From positions 1 to 36,282 of the IMG/VR virus record IMGVR_UViG_3300042445_000416: a stretch of DNA of 36,282 nucleotides; one strand, 5' to 3'. Each line of letters opens with the position of its first letter. Within the stretch, counting starts at the first letter, position 1. Of the stretch, positions 14,241 to 21,077 are shown piece by piece. The position numbers were made by a program, and so were the translations under genes. The notes under the pieces were generated by a model, which did no database searches, was not told where the DNA came from, and saw only the letters and a list, made by a program, of their open reading frames with translations. Origin of the DNA: a virus.

Positions 14241-14620
14241 AAAGACTAATAGCAGTTATAGCGTTTTTAAGTTTAACAGGCTGTGCCAGTATCATGGAAT
14301 ACATTCCAAGTAGCTGGGATGCAAACCAAGCTAAAGTAATTACAGACATACAACAACAAGTTAGACACTTTGATTGTAAGGCAGACTTAGCACCACAAGT
14401 TAAGCAACTAGCCAAAGAAGTAGAATGGTTTGACATCTACAGTCAAACTAAACCAACACGTGATATCAACAAGTTAACAGGCGTTATTAAAGATACTGTT
14501 AAAGAATTACAAGAACGTGTGGCCAAAGGTCCGGTCAGTCCATTGTACTGCGATCTTAAGAAGAAGATCATACAACAACAGGCAGACATACTGGCCAAGT
14601 CAGTTCAAGGAAGATTTTAA
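14237..14620 (+). CDS. lipoprotein, 127 aa
   Basis: The signal MKRLIAVIAFLSLTGCAS has a lipobox LTGC with the lipidated Cys at residue 16, so the mature protein should be anchored in a membrane, probably the outer one. The rest is helical (VITDIQQQVRHFDCKADLA, TGVIKDTVKELQERV). It could be an outer-membrane spanin subunit, but no inner-membrane partner is evident nearby, or a surface protein that blocks superinfection. ATGA overlap with the preceding gene. Localisation is firm, function open. Confidence 0.72.
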   Translation: MKRLIAVIAFLSLTGCASIMEYIPSSWDANQAKVITDIQQQVRHFDCKADLAPQVKQLAKEVEWFDIYSQTKPTRDINKLTGVIKDTVKELQERVAKGPVSPLYCDLKKKIIQQQADILAKSVQGRF

Positions 14621-14663
14621 ATGCCCATTTACATTTGGAACGGGGTAAGATAAGGAAAATATT

Positions 14664-14894
14664 ATGAGCACATTATCTGAATTGATGAACAGTGGTAACC
14701 AATGGGCGGCCGAACGTGCCCAATACGCACTACAAGTACACCAAGCAGTTGGCGCTGGGCAACTAAGTGCCAGTGAAGCCAAAGAGATCCTACAAGATTT
14801 AATTAGTACAGATAAACTAGAAGAAGCGGCAGCTGATCAACAAGCCCGTGCCGCCCTAGTGTTTGGCGTAACTCAATTAATTAGCCTGTACTAA
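14664..14894 (+). CDS. small hypothetical helical protein, 76 aa
   Basis: An AAGGAAAA site precedes ATG 14664. The 76 residues, MSTLSELMNSGNQWAAERAQ at the start, are Ala/Gln/Glu-rich and helical, with the segment VGAGQLSASEAKEILQDLI. No family is recognised. It is the last gene before the promoter of the heptose operon. Confidence 0.6.
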   Translation: MSTLSELMNSGNQWAAERAQYALQVHQAVGAGQLSASEAKEILQDLISTDKLEEAAADQQARAALVFGVTQLISLY

Positions 14895-14904
14895 TCAGAT
14901 CTAC

Positions 14905-14933
14905 TTGACCTTACTGCGCTTTTAGTATAAAAT
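14905..14933 (+). promoter_or_regulatory. sigma70-type promoter TTGACC-N17-TAAAAT of the heptose operon
   Basis: TTGACC at 14905-14910 and TAAAAT at 14928-14933 are 17 bases apart. A 21-nt palindrome covers the -10 box. The next gene has an AAAGGA ribosome site (14939-14944) and ATG at 14951. Confidence 0.68.
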
Positions 14934-14941
14934 ATACTAAA
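14921..14941. promoter_or_regulatory. operator-like perfect palindrome over the -10 box
   Basis: TTTAGTATA and TATACTAAA form two perfect 9-bp arms around AAA. The site covers the -10 region and likely +1 of the heptose promoter, where a dimeric repressor would block polymerase. It could instead act as an RNA or DNA hairpin, but has no GC-rich stem. Confidence 0.5.
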
Positions 14942-14950
14942 GGAATAACA

Positions 14951-15313
14951 ATGGCGCAACTAAAAGGATTAGTACCAAAAGGCTGGGGCTCAGAATTTAT
15001 TTGGGCTACTAACGACAAGTATTGCGGAAAGTTTATGCACTTCAATGATGGTGCTAAATTTAGCATGCACTTTCACAAAGACAAAGAAGAAACTTGGTAT
15101 GTTCAATCGGGCAAGTTTATTGTTCGTTGGATTAATACCGAAACAGCACAACTCAAAGAACAAGAATTACACGACGGCAGTGTATGGCACAATACTCCTT
15201 GTATGCCGCATCAATTAGAATGTATTAAAGCTGGCACTATAATTGAAGTAAGCACTCCTGACTCCGTTGAGGACAACTATCGTGTTATGCCCGGAGACAG
15301 TCAGCGTGGATAA
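14951..15313 (+). CDS. cupin-fold protein, sugar-phosphate isomerase-like
   Basis: In this 120-residue single-domain cupin, KGWGSEFIW near the start, FSMHFHKDKEETWYVQSGKF (cupin motif 1 with two His and Glu) and HNTPCMPHQLECIKAG (motif 2 with His) give a complete metal site. It resembles the small cupins of nucleotide-sugar loci and the C-terminal half of mannose-6-phosphate isomerase/guanylyltransferase. As first gene of a probable ADP-heptose operon it might handle a sugar phosphate, perhaps replacing the missing GmhA isomerase, but that is only a suggestion. Confidence 0.75.
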   Translation: MAQLKGLVPKGWGSEFIWATNDKYCGKFMHFNDGAKFSMHFHKDKEETWYVQSGKFIVRWINTETAQLKEQELHDGSVWHNTPCMPHQLECIKAGTIIEVSTPDSVEDNYRVMPGDSQRG

Positions 15314-15905
15314 ACCAAACATTATATGGACAGGTGGTGACGTTACTATTGGATCTAAATGTGTTATTGGATTAGATCGAGACGGTGTAATTAACGAGGA
15401 CTTGGGAACATATTGTGTAAACCCAGATGCGTTTAAACCAATCCCAGGTAGTTTAGAAGCAATGGCTGATCTTAGGCGCAAAGGTCATAAAATAGTAGTT
15501 ATTACCGATCAAGGCGGCATTGAGAAAGGTGTAATGACTATGGAAGACGTGGACAAGGTACATAATCGTATGTATGAGCTACTAGTACAAGCAGGATGTA
15601 TAACTATTGACGCATTGTACTACAGCGCCAGTAGTCGTAAAGACGATCCGTTTGCTAAACCTAACACAGGCATGTTCAAACGCTGTGAGAAAGAAAACAA
15701 AGCAATTAAGTTTAAAGAAGGTTACTATGTCGGCGACAAGATGAAAGATCTCAAAGCGGCTGTGAAGATAGGCGCAAAGCCTGTACTAGTTAGAACAGGA
15801 TACGGTAAAGAAACTGAGCAAGAATTAAATAGGCATTCTAATAAAGAAGTCAAAGCTAAGACAATTATTTTTGATGATCTGGCTGCATTTGTCGCAAGTA
15901 TGTAA
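15306..15905 (+). CDS. gmhB: HAD phosphatase, probable heptose 1,7-bisphosphate phosphatase (GmhB-like)
   Basis: I choose GTG 15306, with GGAG nine bases upstream; a TTG at 15267 would lengthen the overlap with the cupin. The 199-residue product has the HAD motif LDRDGVINED (nucleophile Asp24, Asp26), FKPIPGSLEAMADLRRKG, VITDQGGI, KPNTGMF and YYVGDKMKDL, in the order seen in GmhB and histidinol phosphatases. GmhB would remove the C1... C7 bisphosphate's 7-phosphate before adenylylation. The Cys/His zinc loop usual in GmhB is absent (SASSRKDDPFAKPNTGM), so a related activity such as a polynucleotide 3'-phosphatase cannot be excluded; the operon favours heptose. Confidence 0.78.
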   Translation: MDKPNIIWTGGDVTIGSKCVIGLDRDGVINEDLGTYCVNPDAFKPIPGSLEAMADLRRKGHKIVVITDQGGIEKGVMTMEDVDKVHNRMYELLVQAGCITIDALYYSASSRKDDPFAKPNTGMFKRCEKENKAIKFKEGYYVGDKMKDLKAAVKIGAKPVLVRTGYGKETEQELNRHSNKEVKAKTIIFDDLAAFVASM

Positions 15906-16303
15906 TGACAAAAGTAATTGTAAATGGTACCTTTGATATTATACACCTTGGGCATTTGCGATTGCTCAACACTGCTCGATCCTATCCTAATTCATATGTG
16001 CTTGTATTAATAGACAGTGATCGTAGAGTAAAAGAATTAAAAGGTAACGATCGTCCAATCAATACAGAATATGAACGTGCTTGGATGCTATGGTCATTAC
16101 GACACGTTGATCGCGTGGAGATATTTGACTCTGACGATGAATTACGCAACTATATAAAAGACTTTGAACCAGACATTATGATTAAAGGTAGTGACTACGA
16201 AGGTAAGCCTATCATAGGATCAGAATATTGTAAACAAATAAGGTACTATCCATTAGATGGACACTCAACAACCAACACAATTCAACGTATTATTAATAGG
16301 TGA
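15905..16303 (+). CDS. heptose 1-phosphate nucleotidyltransferase (HldE C-domain-like)
   Basis: The 132-residue protein is a stand-alone cytidylyltransferase-like domain. NGTFDIIHLGHLRLL carries the HxGH nucleotide-binding motif, KGNDRPINTEYERAWML and IMIKGSDYEG match the RfaE/HldE C-terminal domain that joins ADP to D-glycero-beta-D-manno-heptose 1-phosphate, and HSTTNTIQRII is the C-terminal ISTT-like motif. In E. coli this domain is fused to the kinase; here it is a separate gene. Glycerol-3-phosphate cytidylyltransferase is a related alternative. Start overlaps the previous stop (TAATG). Confidence 0.85.
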   Translation: MTKVIVNGTFDIIHLGHLRLLNTARSYPNSYVLVLIDSDRRVKELKGNDRPINTEYERAWMLWSLRHVDRVEIFDSDDELRNYIKDFEPDIMIKGSDYEGKPIIGSEYCKQIRYYPLDGHSTTNTIQRIINR

Positions 16304-17006
16304 TAACTGTACTGATGTATATCAGTATGGTACTGTGGATAGAATTAGTCCAGAAGCTCCAGTTCCTATTTTTAAATACTCTCGACAAGAAAGTCGCCCT
16401 GGCATGGCTGGCAATGTGGCAAAAAACTTACAAGCATTAGGATGTGAGGTAACTTATCTTTGCGGCAAAACTAGTACAAAGACTAGGCTGATAGATGCTA
16501 GAAGTAAACAACAACTTATACGGATTGACGACGATGTTATGTCTATCCCTATAACTATGGACACAGCAGTTCCTAAAATATACGATGCTATTGTAATAAG
16601 CGATTACAACAAGGGAACAGTTAGCTACGAACTAATAGAAGAACTAATTAAAACAGCTATTCCTGTGTTTATTGACACAAAGAAAACAGATTTGGTAAGA
16701 TTACAAGGTGCGTGGGTAAAGATTAACGAACTAGAGTACAGTAAGATTACCAGTGAATGTAGTGGGCTTATTGTCACTCAAGGCTCTAAAGGAGCTAAAG
16801 TTATACATCACGATATTAGTTGCTCAGCACCCAATGTTGAAGTAGTTGATGTTACCGGTGCCGGGGATACATTTTTATCTGCGTTTGTCTACAAGTATAT
16901 TAGCACAACTGATTTACATCAATCATTATGTTTTGCTGTAGAAGCCAGTGCTGTCACAGTTCAGCACTTGGGAGTATATGCTCCAACATTAAAGGAAATC
17001 AAATGA
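16257..17006 (+). CDS. PfkB-family kinase, probable heptose 7-phosphate kinase (HldE N-domain-like)
   Basis: The 249-residue product begins VLLIGDNCTDVYQYG after a short lead and shows RISPEAPVPIF, GMAGNVAKNLQALG, and the PfkB signature DVTGAGDTFLSAF with the catalytic Asp. RISPEAPVP is distinctive of the HldE kinase domain, which phosphorylates heptose 7-phosphate at C1. It is about 70 residues shorter than the E. coli domain (near 320), mostly in the middle, so it is a compact form. It overlaps the nucleotidyltransferase by 47 nt; no nearer ATG is available. ATGA links it to the epimerase. Confidence 0.82.
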   Translation: MDTQQPTQFNVLLIGDNCTDVYQYGTVDRISPEAPVPIFKYSRQESRPGMAGNVAKNLQALGCEVTYLCGKTSTKTRLIDARSKQQLIRIDDDVMSIPITMDTAVPKIYDAIVISDYNKGTVSYELIEELIKTAIPVFIDTKKTDLVRLQGAWVKINELEYSKITSECSGLIVTQGSKGAKVIHHDISCSAPNVEVVDVTGAGDTFLSAFVYKYISTTDLHQSLCFAVEASAVTVQHLGVYAPTLKEIK

Positions 17007-17842
17007 AAGTATTAGTAACCGGTCATCGGGGATTTATTGGACAAAATTTAGTCCAATATATTAAAGATAATACCGATTGGGAAGTAACTGGTTGGGAATG
17101 GGGAGACAGTGCGTTTCCAACAGTAGATGGTAAAGACTGGGTTATACACTTAGGTGCTATTAGTAGTACTACAGAACAAAATGTAGATAAACTGTTAGAA
17201 CAAAATTTAGAGTTTAGTCAAAAGCTATATCAAGTCTGCCAGCGATTGTATGTAAATTTACAATATGCCAGTAGTGCCAGTGTCTATGGATTGGCTAGTG
17301 ACTTTAAAGAGGCCAGCCCCGGCAACCCAATGAATCCGTATGCATCTAGCAAATATGAGTTTGATCGTTGGACCAAGTTACAGACTCCTGTTAAACTAGT
17401 ACAAGGCTTTCGTTACTTTAATGTATACGGTAACCACGAAGAGCACAAGGGTAGTCAAGCTAGTCCCGTAACACAGTTTATTAAACAGGCACGAGATACT
17501 GGTAACATTAATTTGTTTCACGGCAGTGATCATTATCTAAGAGATTTTATTGCTGTAGAGGATGTTTGTCGCATACACGTAGAGTTTATTAAACAAGCAA
17601 CTTCTTCTGGTATATGGAATGTAGGTACTGGAACAACTTCCAGCTTTGAAGATATTGCTGTGCTGATAAGGAAGCACTATCCTGCCACATTAACACACGT
17701 AAATATGCCTGATCAACTTAAAAACAGTTATCAGGCATATACGTGTGCAGATTTAACTAGGCTAACATCTACTCTAGGGCCGCAAACATTTATCTCAGTT
17801 AAAGAATGGATTAGTCGGCAAATTGATCAAACACAATCTTAA
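17003..17842 (+). CDS. hldD: NAD-dependent epimerase, probable ADP-heptose 6-epimerase (HldD-like)
   Basis: The 279-residue protein starts [15 protein letters not shown] (Rossmann loop) and has [18 protein letters not shown] and [11 protein letters not shown] (catalytic Ser, Tyr, Lys), and [16 protein letters not shown], very like ADP-L-glycero-D-manno-heptose 6-epimerase. [15 protein letters not shown] and [12 protein letters not shown] follow the same family. It closes the five-gene heptose operon and would give ADP-L-glycero-beta-D-manno-heptose for LPS core or other glycosylation. Its 3' end overlaps the convergent aminolevulinate synthase gene by 32 nt, with no terminator visible. Confidence 0.87.
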   Translation: MKVLVTGHRGFIGQNLVQYIKDNTDWEVTGWEWGDSAFPTVDGKDWVIHLGAISSTTEQNVDKLLEQNLEFSQKLYQVCQRLYVNLQYASSASVYGLASDFKEASPGNPMNPYASSKYEFDRWTKLQTPVKLVQGFRYFNVYGNHEEHKGSQASPVTQFIKQARDTGNINLFHGSDHYLRDFIAVEDVCRIHVEFIKQATSSGIWNVGTGTTSSFEDIAVLIRKHYPATLTHVNMPDQLKNSYQAYTCADLTRLTSTLGPQTFISVKEWISRQIDQTQS

Positions 17843-19016
17843 GTGCCTTGACTAGATCCTCAATCATACCATCATCATGAAATGGAGTGGGCGCAAATCG
17901 TAACCGCTCCGTCCCCACATCAACGGTAGGAAAGTTAATTGCTTGTACATAGATGTTGTGATCGTTTAGTAACGCATCGCTCATTGCCTTAGCACGTTTA
18001 GCGTCGCCTACTAGTACAGGAACAATATGTTCACTAGCACAGTCCATAACTGTAATGCCAGCAACAGTTAATCTGTGCTTTAGCTTACGAGCACGTTCTT
18101 GATGCTTCTCACGTATTTCGTTATGATCTTTCAAGTATTTGATAGCGGCTAATGCGCCAGCACAAGTAACCGGACTCATTGACGTTGTAAAGATAAATCC
18201 TGCAGCCACACTACGAATAGCATCCGCTACCACAGCCCTACAAGCAATGTAACCACCCTGGACTCCAAAGGCCTTTCCCAAGGTACCGTTGACTATGTCA
18301 ACCTTGTCCTGTAGTCCTAATTGCTCTAACTTACCAGCACCTTTCTCCCCATACAGGCCAACAGCGTGTACTTCATCAATGTATGTCATTGCTTTGTACT
18401 TGTCAGCAAGTCGACATATCTCTTTAAGATGCCCACAGTCTCCATCCATTGAGTAGACTGATTCAAATACTACACATGGCACATTGCCTTGTGCGTAACT
18501 AATCTTAAGTTTTTGTTCTAGATCTTCTAAGTCATTGTGTTTAAAGATAACTTTTTTAGCCTTGCTGTGTTGGATACCTACTATGATACTATTATGATTA
18601 TTAGCATCGCTGATAAACTCAATATTAGGGATAATCTTAGCCAAGGCTATTAAAGTCCACTCATTAGCTACATACGCACTGCTGAACAACAGAGCCTTTT
18701 CTTTCTTGTGTAGTGTAGCAAGCTCATGTTCAAGAGCCACATGATAGTGGCTAGTGCCGCCAATGTTACGTGTGCCGCCTGATCCGGCACCAGTCATGTC
18801 TAATGCTGTGTGCATAGCATCAAGCACAACCTTGCTCTGTCCCATGCCCAAATAATCGTTTGAGCACCAGTTAGTAATAGTTTTAATATTATACGGCCCG
18901 TACCAAATAGCTTGTGGAAACTTGCCATTTTCACGCAGAATATCGTTAAACACACGGTATTTGCCGTTGTCTTTGAGATCTGTAATTAGTTTTTCGAAGG
19001 GTTCAATGTTTATCAT
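17811..19016 (-). CDS. hemA: 5-aminolevulinate synthase
   Basis: The 401-residue protein is a full-length alpha-oxoamine synthase that joins glycine and succinyl-CoA to make 5-aminolevulinate, the first step of tetrapyrrole synthesis in the Shemin (C4) pathway. Seen features are [31 protein letters not shown], the PLP-contacting [12 protein letters not shown], the Schiff-base Lys in [16 protein letters not shown], and [27 protein letters not shown] is close to ALAS rather than KBL or BioF. No inserted or missing segment is seen. It is transcribed against its neighbours from a late promoter with only about two untranslated bases. The pathway is typical of Alphaproteobacteria. ALAS genes have been reported from aquatic phages. 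Confidence 0.93.
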   Translation of the reverse strand: MINIEPFEKLITDLKDNGKYRVFNDILRENGKFPQAIWYGPYNIKTITNWCSNDYLGMGQSKVVLDAMHTALDMTGAGSGGTRNIGGTSHYHVALEHELATLHKKEKALLFSSAYVANEWTLIALAKIIPNIEFISDANNHNSIIVGIQHSKAKKVIFKHNDLEDLEQKLKISYAQGNVPCVVFESVYSMDGDCGHLKEICRLADKYKAMTYIDEVHAVGLYGEKGAGKLEQLGLQDKVDIVNGTLGKAFGVQGGYIACRAVVADAIRSVAAGFIFTTSMSPVTCAGALAAIKYLKDHNEIREKHQERARKLKHRLTVAGITVMDCASEHIVPVLVGDAKRAKAMSDALLNDHNIYVQAINFPTVDVGTERLRFAPTPFHDDGMIEDLVKALKIVFDQFAD

Positions 19017-19023
19017 AGTAGAC

Positions 19024-19031
19024 TATTTAAC
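19024..19031 (-). promoter_or_regulatory. late promoter octamer GTTAAATA for the ALAS gene
   Basis: On the minus strand predicted +1 is near 19018, two bases before the ALAS ATG (19016). It abuts the plus-strand octamer directly. Confidence 0.65.
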
Positions 19032-19039
19032 GATAAATA
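19032..19039 (+). promoter_or_regulatory. late promoter octamer GATAAATA for the LamG gene
   Basis: Predicted +1 near 19045 leaves a 14-nt leader with AGAGGA before ATG 19059. It lies back to back with the minus-strand octamer, zero bases apart. Confidence 0.68.
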
Positions 19040-19058
19040 TCTATAGAGGATTCAAATA

Positions 19059-19967
19059 ATGGCACTTAACGGAATATCAACGCTAGCAACAAAAGAGCTT
19101 AGACAAAAGGCTAAACTTGACTTGGCCGAAACAAATAGAGCCGCTGTGGGCAATCCTAGAGCAACTTACGATATTGCACAGTTGCCAACACAGTATGACG
19201 ATAACGGTATTATTGATAATCCCAATACAGGCGGACTTTTACAAGGACGTCCTTGGAGTCCAGATACTATCATTACTGTTATTGAAGAAGGACTGGTATT
19301 AAATCTAGATGCTCGCAATTTAAACAGTTGGTCAAGAGAACCAGGCGAGGATACGTGGTATGATCTCAGCGGCAACAACAATCACGCCACAGTCTACGGT
19401 GGCATTGCCTACGGTGAGGCTCTAGGCGGAGCATTGGCATTTGACAGTTCAAACGAACAATATGCTCAATGTGTTCCAGGCGTTTATTTTACCAGTGCTG
19501 GATATACAATTCAAAGTTGGGTTTATATTATCAGCATACCTAACTGGAACCGTATTATAGATTTTGGCAGTGATGCAGGCTCGGACAATGTGTTGTTATC
19601 TGCAACTGCTGGCACAACTGGGTTTCCTGTATTGTGGGTTGGACCTAGCGGCAGCAACGCACAATCCGAAGTTTTACTGGAAGCAAATACTGGATGGCAT
19701 CATGTGTGCGCCACATGGACTCCTACAGGAACTGTAGGCAAGGTATTCATAGATGGAGTGATGACAGGTACAGCAAGTATCCCAGCCCCTACAAGCGGTG
19801 TTAGAGCCAATTGTTATATTGGCAGATCCAACTGGGGCTATCCTCCAGGCGGTCCAGATCCCAACTTCAACGGCGGCATGGGAGCCATACAGATTTATAG
19901 CAGAGCATTGAGTGATGCTGAAATACTGTCAAACTATAATACAACCAAATCCTACTACGGACTATAA
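19059..19967 (+). CDS. virion protein with LamG/concanavalin-like lectin domain
   Basis: The 302-residue protein has an N-terminal segment (MALNGISTLATKELRQKAKL, then DIAQLPTQYDDNGIIDNPN, GLLQGRPW) that I associate with virion attachment in marine T4-like phages. Residues about 88-300 are a LamG-like jelly roll: WYDLSGNNNHATVYGG, ALAFDSSNEQYAQC, TIQSWVYI, GWHHVCATWTP, GKVFIDGV and AIQIYSRALSDAEILSNYN, the typical Laminin_G_3 ending. It probably displays a carbohydrate-binding domain on a fibre or the capsid. It has a late promoter and an AGAGGA site. Confidence 0.8.
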   Translation: MALNGISTLATKELRQKAKLDLAETNRAAVGNPRATYDIAQLPTQYDDNGIIDNPNTGGLLQGRPWSPDTIITVIEEGLVLNLDARNLNSWSREPGEDTWYDLSGNNNHATVYGGIAYGEALGGALAFDSSNEQYAQCVPGVYFTSAGYTIQSWVYIISIPNWNRIIDFGSDAGSDNVLLSATAGTTGFPVLWVGPSGSNAQSEVLLEANTGWHHVCATWTPTGTVGKVFIDGVMTGTASIPAPTSGVRANCYIGRSNWGYPPGGPDPNFNGGMGAIQIYSRALSDAEILSNYNTTKSYYGL

Positions 19968-20031
19968 TCCATGACCATAGACGTAAACGGATTTGGTTGT
20001 GCTTATAGTTTAATACTGATACAGAACGGAC

Positions 20032-20039
20032 TATAAATA
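20032..20039 (+). promoter_or_regulatory. late promoter, perfect TATAAATA, leaderless geometry
   Basis: This is an exact match to the T4 late consensus. Five bases separate it from ATG 20045, so the predicted +1 is the A of the start codon. Confidence 0.78.
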
Positions 20040-20044
20040 TACAT

Positions 20045-20455
20045 ATGAAAGTAACCGAGATATTAACAGAAGGCATGGGCAAGCAAGACACATATCCAAT
20101 CTTATTGGACTTCATTCGCTTCGCCGCCAAGGACTTAGAGCTAGACAACTTGCCTAAGTTTGATTTTGTATTTGACAGCAAGGGTTCTATGGAACGTAAG
20201 AGCTTTGGTGGATACATGCCAGGCGAAGAACATATTACTATTACTGTAAAGAATCGCCACATTATGGATGTATGTCGTACCTTAGCACATGAGCTTGTTC
20301 ACTACAGTCAAGATTTAAAGAACGATCTAGAAGATGACGATGCTGGCACAACAGGTAGCCCACAAGAAAACGAAGCTAATGCCCGGGCGGCAGTAATCAT
20401 GCGTAATTTTGGACGAGCATTTCCAGACATGTTTGGCAAAGAAAGTATCGAATGA
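20045..20455 (+). CDS. zincin-like metallopeptidase with capsid-targeting-like N-terminus
   Basis: The 136-residue protein starts MKVTEILTEGMGK, with an LTE/G cleavage-like site. LAHELVHYSQD holds the zinc motif HExxH (His82, Glu83, His86), and Glu residues in PQENEANARAA, about 22-24 residues on, could be the third zinc ligand, as in gluzincins and SprT- or IrrE-like small peptidases. It may be a head-packaged protease, or a peptidoglycan- or host-protein-cutting enzyme. The mRNA is predicted to start at the ATG. It is coupled by ATGA to the SpeD-like gene. Confidence 0.75.
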   Translation: MKVTEILTEGMGKQDTYPILLDFIRFAAKDLELDNLPKFDFVFDSKGSMERKSFGGYMPGEEHITITVKNRHIMDVCRTLAHELVHYSQDLKNDLEDDDAGTTGSPQENEANARAAVIMRNFGRAFPDMFGKESIE

Positions 20456-20805
20456 CACCTTGGGGATATCATCTAATGCTTGATTGTAGAGGCATGAATG
20501 ATGCGTTAAACAGCAAAAAAGAAATAACTAAATTTGTTAAAGAATTAGTTATAGCAATTGATATGGTTGCAGTTGGCAAGCCCATCATTAAATATCTGTG
20601 CGAAAACGATCCTAAAAGCGGATACAGTTTAGTACAGTTAATCCAAACTAGTAATATTACAGCACATTTTATGGATCAAGACCGCACGGCATACTTTGAT
20701 GTATTCAGTTGTAAGAAGTTTGAACCTGTTATTGTAGAATCTATAGTCAAAAAATATTTTAATCCGTCTAATATTAAAAGTAATTTTTTAACACGACGGG
20801 CATAA
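20452..20805 (+). CDS. S-adenosylmethionine decarboxylase-like protein (SpeD family)
   Basis: This 117-residue protein matches SpeD along its length: PWGYHLMLDCRGMND at the start, IDMVAVGKP, GYSLVQLIQTSNITAHF and YFDVFSCKKFEP. Ser67 in TSNITAHF lines up with the Ser that self-cleaves to the pyruvoyl cofactor, His72 with the processing His and Cys87 with the catalytic Cys. The residues usually written E-S-H before ITxH are T-S-N here, so substrate or processing may differ; some phage SpeD relatives are reported to decarboxylate amino acids instead of AdoMet. No spermidine synthase is in the window. Confidence 0.82.
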   Translation: MTPWGYHLMLDCRGMNDALNSKKEITKFVKELVIAIDMVAVGKPIIKYLCENDPKSGYSLVQLIQTSNITAHFMDQDRTAYFDVFSCKKFEPVIVESIVKKYFNPSNIKSNFLTRRA

Positions 20806-20825
20806 AAAAAGCACCCGAAGGTGCT
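20804..20825 (-). terminator. Rho-independent terminator (minus strand), orphaned
   Basis: Read on the minus strand it is AGCACC-TTCG-GGTGCT followed by seven T. The UUCG loop is very stable. It lies at the start of the first direct-repeat copy and no intact minus-strand gene now leads into it, although it may stop antisense reading. Confidence 0.8.
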
Positions 20826-20919
20826 AGTGAATGTTACGCTATTCTGGCGATCAAGCTATGCTTACTTCTTTGTGCCTGTATTAACAAACCCATAGAACTT
20901 TTCAGCGGCTTCCGTGATC
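20810..20919. repeat. direct repeat copy 1 (110 nt), relic of a minus-strand 3' end
   Basis: This block matches 22219-22328 at an offset of 1409. From 20824 to 20919, 93 of 96 bases agree; the first 14 or so form a terminator hairpin whose two changed base pairs are compensated. The copy contains the last codons of the minus-strand gene at 22271 (ending FYGFVNTGTKK) but not its beginning. After 20919 similarity stops abruptly. On the plus strand 20920-20976 could encode NWGKLHPNYFDKESVE before TAA, maybe a leftover gene end. Confidence 0.9.
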
Positions 20920-20988
20920 GTGCGCAACTGGGGCAAACTGCATCCCAACTACTTTGACAAAGAGTCAGTGGAATAATCACCCACAAAG

Positions 20989-20996
20989 GCTAAATA
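20989..20996 (+). promoter_or_regulatory. late promoter octamer GCTAAATA for the fibre gene
   Basis: Predicted +1 is near 21002, giving a 76-nt structured leader before ATG 21078. Confidence 0.6.
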
Positions 20997-21003
20997 TACT
21001 ATA

Positions 21004-21057
21004 ACAACTCACACTAAGCCTTTCAGCTTAACTACCTAAACTCATAGCGTGAGTTGT
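21004..21057 (+). promoter_or_regulatory. 5'-terminal stem-loop in the fibre mRNA leader
   Basis: ACAACTCAC (21004-21012) pairs perfectly with GTGAGTTGT (21049-21057) across a 36-nt loop, which itself has a small AAGC/GCTT stem. It begins two bases after the predicted +1, a position where hairpins protect mRNA from decay. The AGGAC site lies downstream and stays free. Confidence 0.55.
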
Positions 21058-21077
21058 CCCACACAGGACGCAACACT

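Noticed and set aside
14621-14653. 10-codon frame MPIYIWNGVR between the lipoprotein and the 76-aa gene
   Set aside because: Too short and without any support beyond an ATG.
20953-20985. TTGACA as a possible -35 box before the fibre gene
   Set aside because: No acceptable -10 box 16-18 bases downstream; the late octamer at 20989 explains expression.
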